A stretch of DNA of 64,000 nt from Paramacrobiotus metropolitanus (taxonomy: Eukaryota; Tardigrada; Eutardigrada; Parachela; Macrobiotidae), in assembly GCF_019649055.1 (NCBI RefSeq), contig NW_026570247.1:124001-188000 (forward strand), read 5' to 3'. Shown in pieces: positions 41,594-49,620 of the stretch. The translations under genes and the position numbers were made by a program. Below the pieces are notes generated by a model. The model was not told the DNA's origin. It worked only from the letters and a program-made list of their open reading frames with translations, and ran no database searches. Position 1 is the stretch's first letter, and each line of letters starts with the position of its first letter.

Positions 41594-43653
41594 GCTCCGG
41601 TGACTCATTCGACCTCCAACATCCGACCGAACCACCTGACAAGGATAACCCCATTAACCAGCCGCTTACTCCTCGGAACGAGCCGAACTTCGATCAGTTA
41701 CAACAACGGATGGTAACAGCCCTAAACACATTAGGACTGGATTGGATCAGTTGCACGGAGGACGAATTCCTCACGGCACTGTCAGCCCCCACAAAGGAGG
41801 CAGAGGCCGCCCGAACTAAGGCAGCCGAATTTGGTATTTTCATCAACAACGGTGAAATCGAGGTCCGGACCGGAACGCAAGAAATGCCCGGCCAAATCGA
41901 TACAGCGCACCGACAAGACGCTGGAACGTCTAAAGTCCGGAACGAAATGGACTCCCCCATAACGATTGAGGAGGGCACTCAACAGATAGAAGTCATCCTC
42001 CAACTACTCGGACTGAACGAAAACAGTTCAGAGGAGGACTTCGCAAAAGCGATGTCGACCTCCACAAAGGAGGTAGAGACAGCTCGAAAGTTAGCCGCTC
42101 GGCTCGGCGTGTATGTCAACAACGGCACCGTCGAAGCCTGGCCCGGGATACAACAGGTACTCGAGGCAACCGACCCAGCGCATCAACTTGCCGCAGGAAC
42201 GTCGGAGGTCGGAACGCAGGAATTGCCCGACCCAAGCAGCGCAAACAATGCGACTGCGCCGTCCGTCACACAAAGTGACGTAGTACGGCCCGGCCACGGA
42301 AGTTGGACTGGATTGCCGGTGAGGATAAACTCAACCGAGCAGGCCAGACGATGCCCAAGACGCGGAGGACCGGGACGCCGATTCACGCACCGGGGCAACA
42401 GAAACTACCCCAATGTATCACCCGCACGCGCAACGGATAGATACGCTGCGACAATGGCAGCCATCGACCTCACCGAAGAATCGGAAGGAGAAGTCGAAGA
42501 ATGGGAAACAGTCCCATTGGGAGCACAGGTACCCGTTTACTCTCGGCCGGGAGAAGCGGACCTCTTCCAGCCAAAAGAGCGACCAGCCAGAACGATAGCC
42601 AGCTCAAGAACATTCCTCAACATCGACTACATGTGGTCGAAATTGAGACCAACAGACGACTCAATTGAGGAAAGGATATTGGCTCAGGCACAACGGTTCA
42701 GAACCGCCAAATTACCGGGGGACGGAGTAGCTAACCGACCCAAAGTACAGGAAGCGGGAGAAGTCGGAGTCGAACTTACACAAAGTTCAACTCAACAGCC
42801 AGCCGACCACGGACCGGTGTCATTAATCCCCATCAAACCAACGGTGCGGGAAGTGACATTTGAGAAAGGAACCCATAAGAAACCGAAGACAGTTCGAGCT
42901 TGGACACACGAAATCCAAGTCGGATCCACGCCCACACTGGCGATGCTCGATACCGGAGCGGAGACTTCGCTCATCGAACAACGGTTCTGCGAGAGGAACG
43001 GTTTAACGATGCAACCCCTCGGACATTACACCAAAATACTCGGTGTAGGCGGACAAGTCGCCTTCATGGTGTCTCACTGCTGTACTGCACCTGTAACAAT
43101 GCAGGGCTTTACTAGCCACCATACATTCCATGTCCAGCCGACTGAAGCGGACATTCCAGTACTGCTCGGATGCGACTACCTGCATTCGAAGTTCACCTTC
43201 GTCTTAACACCGATCCCTACAACGGAACAACCGGTAGGAACCACGGTAGTGCAGTCTATCCCGATACCAGAGGCATCGGGCAAGTTACCAAGTGAAGCAA
43301 GGATAAGTCGGATTGATCACCCGTCGAACCCTTCGCGAATTTGCCGTGACTGCCGGAACAACAACCGGACTCTGATCGAGGAACTTAAGCTGCACAACGC
43401 CATCGAAGCGTACGAAGGACGGAAAAACACCGGTACATTACGACCGGCCAAGACAGTACTGAAGTCTATCCCGATACCAGAGGCATCCGCTGAAGCGGAT
43501 GCTCGGAACTTAGAAGAGGTACGACAGAGGTACCGAACTTGGTTCTCGGGAGCTCGACACTTTCTCGACCAACGGACGTTGGAGTTGGTGACCACTCTGC
43601 GACAGAACGGAGCGGTAACCTACGGGACGCACAACAAACGTGCGAACCCGTAA
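41590..43653 (+). CDS. Element 2 aspartic protease ORF
   Basis: ATG 41590 overlaps the Gag stop as ATGA. The 687-residue protein has two related N-terminal blocks (residues about 30-100 and 120-200; LNTLGLDWISCTEDEFLTAL and LQLLGLNENSSEEDFAKAM, each followed by KEAEAARTKAAE-like helix and FINNGEIEV/YVNNGTVEA), an internal duplication not usual for such elements. A retropepsin domain follows with active site LDTGAETSLI (Asp 454), a GVGGQVAFMV flap-like strand and VLLGCDYLHSKF. After it come two copies of SIPIPEAS (about residues 555 and 625) encoded by the conserved CCCGATACCAGAGGC box. The frame ends TAA 43651-43653; pol begins 8 bases later. Confidence 0.85.
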   Translation: MSSGDSFDLQHPTEPPDKDNPINQPLTPRNEPNFDQLQQRMVTALNTLGLDWISCTEDEFLTALSAPTKEAEAARTKAAEFGIFINNGEIEVRTGTQEMPGQIDTAHRQDAGTSKVRNEMDSPITIEEGTQQIEVILQLLGLNENSSEEDFAKAMSTSTKEVETARKLAARLGVYVNNGTVEAWPGIQQVLEATDPAHQLAAGTSEVGTQELPDPSSANNATAPSVTQSDVVRPGHGSWTGLPVRINSTEQARRCPRRGGPGRRFTHRGNRNYPNVSPARATDRYAATMAAIDLTEESEGEVEEWETVPLGAQVPVYSRPGEADLFQPKERPARTIASSRTFLNIDYMWSKLRPTDDSIEERILAQAQRFRTAKLPGDGVANRPKVQEAGEVGVELTQSSTQQPADHGPVSLIPIKPTVREVTFEKGTHKKPKTVRAWTHEIQVGSTPTLAMLDTGAETSLIEQRFCERNGLTMQPLGHYTKILGVGGQVAFMVSHCCTAPVTMQGFTSHHTFHVQPTEADIPVLLGCDYLHSKFTFVLTPIPTTEQPVGTTVVQSIPIPEASGKLPSEARISRIDHPSNPSRICRDCRNNNRTLIEELKLHNAIEAYEGRKNTGTLRPAKTVLKSIPIPEASAEADARNLEEVRQRYRTWFSGARHFLDQRTLELVTTLRQNGAVTYGTHNKRANP
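43254..43280 (+). other. Conserved CCCGATACCAGAGGC box (element 2, copy 1)
   Basis: CCCGAT (43260-43265) pairs with ATCGGG (43275-43280) around ACCAGAGGC, exactly as at 12529-12549 in element 1. Confidence 0.75.
43464..43502 (+). other. Conserved box (element 2, copy 2) joined to TGAA hairpin
   Basis: The box TATCCCGATACCAGAGGCAT recurs, but its second half enters a different stem: GCATCCGC (43483-43490), TGAA, GCGGATGC (43495-43502), a perfect 8-bp hairpin like the one in the LTR at 35357. Confidence 0.75.
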
Positions 43654-43661
43654 TCGCCCTC

Positions 43662-46600
43662 ATGAACGATATAGAGAACGAAGCTTGGGAATGGGAAGAC
43701 GAACGAATTCCGATCCATCGACAGTACATGGAATACGGACTCCCCGTCCCACGGCCTTTAGAAATGCCCTGCCAGGAACTAGGCTTTCAACTCTTTGCCT
43801 ACATGCAGCGAGTTCAGTTGCACGGAGAATCGTCAACGACCGCATTCTGGCAACGGTATGGCGAGGACACCGCTATAACGCGATACGTACCCGACCCATT
43901 ACCGCCAATAGAAGAGCATACTCCGACCACAGTGCACTTCGCGAGTAGCCCACCGAAACCCCAGGACGACGTAATCCTGGAAGAAACTGATAAACCTTAT
44001 CAGTGTACCATCTGCAAGGATAACATTGACGGAGTGGTACGGGCCATAAAGGCTCATCACGACCTGACTTGGTCGAACGACAGACCGTCGTCACCGTCGC
44101 CTCCGCAACAGGAACGGAAGGTAGACCGTTTTCGGAAGCCCCGACCGGCGGGCATCCGATGGCTAAGTAACATGGACTTACAGCCAGCCGACCTCGAGAA
44201 TCAAGTCGAAGCGAGTCGACCAACCCAGCAGAAGGACATGGCCGACCGAGCCGAACCGACCACACAGGTCGAAGTCGGTAATACACCGCAAGTCGGAAAT
44301 GGCAACACGCCAGAAGTCGACCTCGAAAACGGATCGGAAATCGAATTCGAGGACTACCAGTCGGACGACTCGGATATACAAAGTACGAGTGATTCGGCGG
44401 ACACGGACTCTGATAACCGACCTTCAGAAGAATCTGAGGAAGAAGACGACGAAGAATTCGATCCGTCAGTCCGACATTGCAAGACGGACAAACCGAGCAG
44501 AAACGACTCGGACGATTCGTCATCGGAGGACGAAGAACCGACCTACGAAGTACGGCTAACTACAGCATTGCGAACTATAGTTCACACAGAATTTATAGTT
44601 GAGCAACCGGAACAAACCGAACAACCTAAGCCAGTCGACTCCGAACAACAGGAGGAACTCGATCAACTTAAGGCTTTGTGGGAATTCGGGGGAGGTAAAT
44701 CGGAGGAAGACGATTTCCGACCTCCAACCATAGTCGTCCAGCAGTTGTCAACCGAACAACCGACCTTGGCTAACTTAACCGACCAACAGCATTTCAACAC
44801 ATGGAAGGCACGAGTCGCCAAAGTAACGACGATTGACGAGTTGGACCTGGACAACAAATGCCCAGAAGTCCACCACCTAAAACTGGACTCCCACATAGAG
44901 ACGAAAGCGTTAGACCGACAAGTCGTCTTCAACAGCGAACGAGTCTCTCTCCCACCATGGTCAACATGTTCGATCAAGGCACGGACGGCCAAACCAATGG
45001 ATCCGAGAAGACCAATTTACTTCTCTACCCTACAACGGGTAGTCCGACCTATTCGGCCAATCGAAGCCAAGATCGACATCCGACCGACAAACGACACGGA
45101 CTGGATAAACATTCAGAATACGACTCACCAAACGAAGGTGCTGAAGAAAGGCGTTCGACTCGGACATATGCAGTATGCCGACGTTTACGAACCGGAAATC
45201 AACAACGCGTTCGTCGAATGGGAACTCCCACACAGAGTGGCGAAGACTTGGCCCCCAACTCGGGAAGTGAAGCCAAAACCCCAGTTCGAAGTTTTCGAGG
45301 CAACAGGAGTTCGATCTCAACGGAAAGTCAAACTCATCCCTCGAGCCGTAACTATGGTAGAAGTCGTCCTGGACGTACCGGTATCCAAGGACCAAAAACT
45401 GATGTACCTCGGTGAATCCGACCCTAAACGAGACGGAGTCGAATTCATGGACGGCGTAACCAAGCACGACGGGAAACGATTCACCGTCATGGTAGCAAGC
45501 CACACCCATCGAGAGGTAACCTTACGCAAAGGTGCCCCGATGGGTCGAGCTGAAGCATTCACAATGATGACGGACGACCAGAATGTCGAAGAAGCACGAA
45601 TCAACACGGCTGAGGTAGAAACGGAAGACGCCGAATCCCAGGAGGAGCGAAGAAGAATCATCGACTCCATGAACTTCGGTAAAAACTTAACCGACGAGCA
45701 ACTAGCCAAACTGAAGGCTGTTGCATGGGATTACCGGACCGTATTTCCGACCTCGAAGAAACCTTATGGAGACGTCAAAGGGGTAATACATACCATTGAT
45801 GTCCAAGGGGCGCAGCCGATTAAGATGAACCCCACCAGGACAAGCTGGAAGGGACGTGAATTCATCCAGAAACACGTGCAGGAGATGCTCGACCAAGGAG
45901 TCATCGAACCGTCATCGGCTGCATGGAGCTTCCCCGTCGTCTTAGCCGCAAAACTGAACGGAGACGGCACGGTAGGAACACGCTTCTGCATCAACTATAT
46001 CAAGTTGAATGCCGTTACAAAGAAGAATAACTATCCACTACCGAACCCGGACGAGCTGCTGGACCGATGTGCCGGAATGGAATACTACGGCAAGGTAGAT
46101 TGTCAGTCCGGCTTCTGGCAAATTCCCATGGATGAACAATCCAAGGACTACACGACCTTCGTTACACCCGAAGGCATGTGGCGATTTAACCGTATGCCGT
46201 TTGGAGTCTGCAACGGACCAGCAACCTTCCAAATGCATATGGATAAAATCACGGCATCAGCTCGGAAGAAGGGTGTGTTCGCCTATATTGACGATATCAT
46301 CTTCTTCGGCAAAACGTTCGAAGACTTCCTAGAGGCTTTCCGAGCGACTCTCGAATGCCTCCGCGATGCTGGATTTACGGTCAAACCCTCCAAATGCGAG
46401 ATCGGAACGGACAGACTGCTGTTCCTCGGACACGTCCTTAGTAAGAACGGAGTCCAGACCGACGATGAGAAAGTGGCCTGTATCGCAGAACAAAGCTGCC
46501 CGAGAACCGAACGGCAACTTAGGTCGTTCCTCGGACTGGCCAACTATTACCGGAAGTTCATTAAAGGATACGCCCAAAAGACATCAAAAATGTACGAGCT

Positions 46601-48509
46601 CCTCCGGAAGGATAAAAACATCAAGCTTGATTGGACGGAAGCCCACACGGCTGAGTTCAATGACATTAAGAAGGCGCTAACAGAAGCACCTGTTCTGGCA
46701 AAGTTCGACCCGACTAAGAAGACCGTCATCGAATGTGACGCAAGCGGAGCCGGACTTGGCGCGGTGATCTCACAAGACGATCATCCAATCGCCTACGCCA
46801 GTCGAGTCCTACGTGGACCGGAACTCAACTACGGAGTTACCGAATGGGAATGCTTGGCCGTGGTATGGGCTGTGCAGAAATTTAAGCACTTCATCGACCA
46901 CGGACCATTCACCGTAAGAACGGATCACCGAGCACTGCAGAATCTGCTCCGATGCGAGTCGAACCGACCTGGCATCAACCCTCGACTAACGAGATGGGCA
47001 CTGGCTTTACAAGGACGGGACATAACCATCGAGTATAAGCCAGGAGTTTTCTGCGACAATGCGGACGCCCTGTCGAGATGGCCACTCGAACGTAGTGACG
47101 ACAAAGATCCACACGAAGAGTTGGACCAAGTCCCCAACTTCGAGGACTTCAAGGACGAAATTAAGGTTTGCACAATACGGACTCTTAGACGTCTGAAGGC
47201 AAATGCCTCGAAGAAAAGGAAGAAGGATCTAAAGGAACCACCGAAAATCCCCCTTCCACCGGTCCTCCCCGGATGCAATGTCATAACCGACTGGGACGAC
47301 TTGAGCACGGCAGAAGTCCGAGTCATTAACATCCCAGCACCGGAGACACCGGAACCGACAGTTCAAACCGTCAACACGGCGGAAGACGAGGAGCTGGAAG
47401 TCGAAAAGACACTCCCACCCCCACCCGAACCGAACGTAGAACTTCGGAAAGCGCAGTTGCGAGACCCACAACTACGCAAAATTATTGATGAACTGGAACA
47501 CCCAGAGAACCTTGACCATAAGTCGCAACATCTGGAACATTACCAGATGGCGCAAGGAGTCTTGTACAGACTGAAGACCATCAACACAAAGTTGGAACGG
47601 TGCTTCGTCGTACCACTCTTTATGCGCAACCAAATTATCCGATCGCTCCACGACGGAAAAACCGGAAACCATTTCGGACGGGAGAAGACGATCGAAGCGC
47701 TGAAGCTACGCTACTACTGGCCAAGGATGAACAGTGACGCCATTTCCTACATCGAGAAATGCCGACAGTGCATCATGACGAACAAACAACGACGCCCACC
47801 ACCCGGCAAACTCCAAAAGATGGAAGTCGGTGAAGCTTGGTATCGCATATATGCGGACTTCAAAGGTCCTCTTCCTCGGACGGAGACGAAGGGATACCAG
47901 TACATCGCAGTGGTAACCGACCAGCTGACGAAGTTCACCATAGCCCGGGCGACAAAGACGAACACCGCAAGAGAATTCGAACGGTTCTTCGTCAAGGACG
48001 TCCTCCTAAAGTACGGAATGCCGACCTTCATCCACTCGGACAGAGGGACTCACTTCACGGCGAAGACGTTCGCCAAGGTCGCACGGATATTTGGCATCCA
48101 ACATACACTTGGAACTGCCCATCACCCGGAAGGACAAGGACAAGTCGAACGGCAAATGCAAACGATATGGGACGGAATCAGGAAGTTCTGCGACGTAAAA
48201 GACGGACACCGATGGCACAGAGCCTTGGATTATGTCGTCTGCGGAATGAACCGAGCCGTCCACGCCGCGACTAAGTTCTCACCATTTTATATGATGTATG
48301 GTCGAGAAATGACCATGCCACAGGATATAGTGGCCGGAACGAACACACCGGAGACCTTTACGGATAAGGAACAGTATATCCGACGGAAGAACGACTTCAG
48401 CGCTCGCACGAGATTGCCCGCATCAACATCGATGAAGCATTCGAACGGAACGCCGAGCACTACAACAAGAAGAAGTCGAATCCGACCTTCAAACCGAGGG
48501 ATAAGGTAA
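43662..48509 (+). CDS. pol: Element 2 Pol: reverse transcriptase, RNase H, integrase
   Basis: ATG 43662 lies 8 bases after the protease ORF stop; the frame is also open back to 43539. The N-terminal third is unusual: a CTICKDNIDG...KAHH C2H2-like finger (about residue 114), a PTTQVEVG segment, and an acidic Ser/Glu/Asp tract (residues about 225-300). A diverged region leads to the reverse transcriptase (about residues 700-930) with TRFCINYIKLN, CQSGFWQIPMD, MPFGVCNGPATF and catalytic YIDD at residue 875. RNase H begins at VIECDASGAGLG (Asp near 1026). Integrase has an HHCC finger (His 1330, then CRQC) and D1399, D1460 and E1496, the D,D-35-E spacing. The order RT-RH-IN is that of Ty3/gypsy. 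The frame runs out at 48509 after a -1 break in the integrase C-terminus. Confidence 0.92.
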   Translation: MNDIENEAWEWEDERIPIHRQYMEYGLPVPRPLEMPCQELGFQLFAYMQRVQLHGESSTTAFWQRYGEDTAITRYVPDPLPPIEEHTPTTVHFASSPPKPQDDVILEETDKPYQCTICKDNIDGVVRAIKAHHDLTWSNDRPSSPSPPQQERKVDRFRKPRPAGIRWLSNMDLQPADLENQVEASRPTQQKDMADRAEPTTQVEVGNTPQVGNGNTPEVDLENGSEIEFEDYQSDDSDIQSTSDSADTDSDNRPSEESEEEDDEEFDPSVRHCKTDKPSRNDSDDSSSEDEEPTYEVRLTTALRTIVHTEFIVEQPEQTEQPKPVDSEQQEELDQLKALWEFGGGKSEEDDFRPPTIVVQQLSTEQPTLANLTDQQHFNTWKARVAKVTTIDELDLDNKCPEVHHLKLDSHIETKALDRQVVFNSERVSLPPWSTCSIKARTAKPMDPRRPIYFSTLQRVVRPIRPIEAKIDIRPTNDTDWINIQNTTHQTKVLKKGVRLGHMQYADVYEPEINNAFVEWELPHRVAKTWPPTREVKPKPQFEVFEATGVRSQRKVKLIPRAVTMVEVVLDVPVSKDQKLMYLGESDPKRDGVEFMDGVTKHDGKRFTVMVASHTHREVTLRKGAPMGRAEAFTMMTDDQNVEEARINTAEVETEDAESQEERRRIIDSMNFGKNLTDEQLAKLKAVAWDYRTVFPTSKKPYGDVKGVIHTIDVQGAQPIKMNPTRTSWKGREFIQKHVQEMLDQGVIEPSSAAWSFPVVLAAKLNGDGTVGTRFCINYIKLNAVTKKNNYPLPNPDELLDRCAGMEYYGKVDCQSGFWQIPMDEQSKDYTTFVTPEGMWRFNRMPFGVCNGPATFQMHMDKITASARKKGVFAYIDDIIFFGKTFEDFLEAFRATLECLRDAGFTVKPSKCEIGTDRLLFLGHVLSKNGVQTDDEKVACIAEQSCPRTERQLRSFLGLANYYRKFIKGYAQKTSKMYELLRKDKNIKLDWTEAHTAEFNDIKKALTEAPVLAKFDPTKKTVIECDASGAGLGAVISQDDHPIAYASRVLRGPELNYGVTEWECLAVVWAVQKFKHFIDHGPFTVRTDHRALQNLLRCESNRPGINPRLTRWALALQGRDITIEYKPGVFCDNADALSRWPLERSDDKDPHEELDQVPNFEDFKDEIKVCTIRTLRRLKANASKKRKKDLKEPPKIPLPPVLPGCNVITDWDDLSTAEVRVINIPAPETPEPTVQTVNTAEDEELEVEKTLPPPPEPNVELRKAQLRDPQLRKIIDELEHPENLDHKSQHLEHYQMAQGVLYRLKTINTKLERCFVVPLFMRNQIIRSLHDGKTGNHFGREKTIEALKLRYYWPRMNSDAISYIEKCRQCIMTNKQRRPPPGKLQKMEVGEAWYRIYADFKGPLPRTETKGYQYIAVVTDQLTKFTIARATKTNTAREFERFFVKDVLLKYGMPTFIHSDRGTHFTAKTFAKVARIFGIQHTLGTAHHPEGQGQVERQMQTIWDGIRKFCDVKDGHRWHRALDYVVCGMNRAVHAATKFSPFYMMYGREMTMPQDIVAGTNTPETFTDKEQYIRRKNDFSARTRLPASTSMKHSNGTPSTTTRRSRIRPSNRGIR

Positions 48510-49444
48510 CGGTGGAATTCCCGACTAAGGACCCAGCTCGGAAGGAACGTTATGACGGAGTTTGGACGGTCATCAACTATGTTGGCCCAAACAACTTGCT
48601 CCTCCGATGCGAAGACGGACGTGAAGATACGGTAGCCGTCGACCGAGTTAAACATTGCCGAGTCGAGACAAGTCGACCAGCAACTCGGTCAACAGGCCCG
48701 GTAGCCGACCCGACAGAAGGGAAAGCTACTCGGAAGCCGAAGAAGAAACCCGATGAAACCGCGGAGAAACCTTCGGATCCGACAAACGACGTGGGTAAAA
48801 CCGAACTGAAGGTAAAGAACAAGCGAGGTCGACCTCGGAAGAAACCTCCGACCGACTTCGAGACACCTGCACTGAAGGAACTTCAGAAGCAAGATGTGAT
48901 AGCCGCTGAACCAGCACCGACCTCGGAAGAAGTCGCTGACGACAAAGTTCAGCCGACCACCGAGCAACCGAAGAAGTCGGATGAGAAGTCGGAAATGCCG
49001 GTCCAGCTAGCCAACCAACCAACAGAGGAACCGAAGTCGGCAACAAGGCCAGCTCGGAAAAAGAGAACGGTTAAGAAAACCGACTCGTCGGCACCGACCA
49101 CAGAGGTCGCTGTAACCGACTTGGCAGTCCAACCGACCAAGCCAAAGCGCAAGTACACGAAGCGGAAGGTCGACTTACCTAGCACATCGGCGCCGACCAC
49201 AGAAGTCGTCGCAGCCGATCAGGCAGTCGAACCGACTAAGCCGAAACGGAAGTACGGAACAGCTAAGAAACCGAAGCTGACGGCACAACAGATGCTGGAG
49301 AAAACTGAAGTCGCTGAAGACGAAGCCCATAAGGAAATCCTCGAACGAATTACCGAAGGACGGGCAGACTCGGAGAAACCAGTCAAAACAACAAAACCCA
49401 AGACACCCAAAACATCAGTCACCACAGCACAGACTCAGTCATAG
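48368..49444 (+). CDS. Integrase C-terminus and basic AT-hook-like tail
   Basis: After a frame break between 48368 and 48509 the integrase continues in the -1 frame with EIARINIDEAFERNAEHYNK, FKPRDKVTVEFP and YDGVWTVINYVGPNNLLLRC, the usual SH3-like end domain. A Lys/Pro/Thr-rich extension follows with KNKRGRPRKKP (AT-hook core GRPRK, which binds the minor groove), RPARKKRTVKK, and two KPKRKY units separated by PTTEV repeats. Such a tail could direct the integration complex to AT-rich DNA; this is inference. The frame ends at TAG 49442-49444, with further stops soon after in the same frame. Confidence 0.75.
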   Translation, partial: GTVYPTEERLQRSHEIARINIDEAFERNAEHYNKKKSNPTFKPRDKVTVEFPTKDPARKERYDGVWTVINYVGPNNLLLRCEDGREDTVAVDRVKHCRVETSRPATRSTGPVADPTEGKATRKPKKKPDETAEKPSDPTNDVGKTELKVKNKRGRPRKKPPTDFETPALKELQKQDVIAAEPAPTSEEVADDKVQPTTEQPKKSDEKSEMPVQLANQPTEEPKSATRPARKKRTVKKTDSSAPTTEVAVTDLAVQPTKPKRKYTKRKVDLPSTSAPTTEVVAADQAVEPTKPKRKYGTAKKPKLTAQQMLEKTEVAEDEAHKEILERITEGRADSEKPVKTTKPKTPKTSVTTAQTQS

Positions 49445-49620
49445 GGCCATAGGTGTAAAACTTAGAATAAGTTTTAGGTAGCTTAACAGTAGTTAGGTAT
49501 AGATGGACCTTTGGTGTCGAAATGGAATCTCTTCAGTTAACCGGAACATCTTCAGTTGAATGTACGGGAGTTGGTAGAATTCTAACGCGCCGTATTTCCT
49601 CTCCTTGACAGCAAGCAACA
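49445..49620 (+). other. Spacer between pol and accessory region
   Basis: No gene. It includes AACTTAGAATAAGTTTTAGG (49469-49488), an imperfect AACTTA/TAAGTT palindrome, and the phrase GGTAGAATTCTAAC (49571-49584) that also precedes the accessory ORF of element 1 (near 14820-14833), marking a homologous junction. Confidence 0.5.

Noticed and set aside
43539-43653. Programmed -1 frameshift between protease ORF and pol
   Set aside because: The overlap exists but no good slippery site is seen; an ATG at 43662 shortly after the stop explains pol expression more simply.
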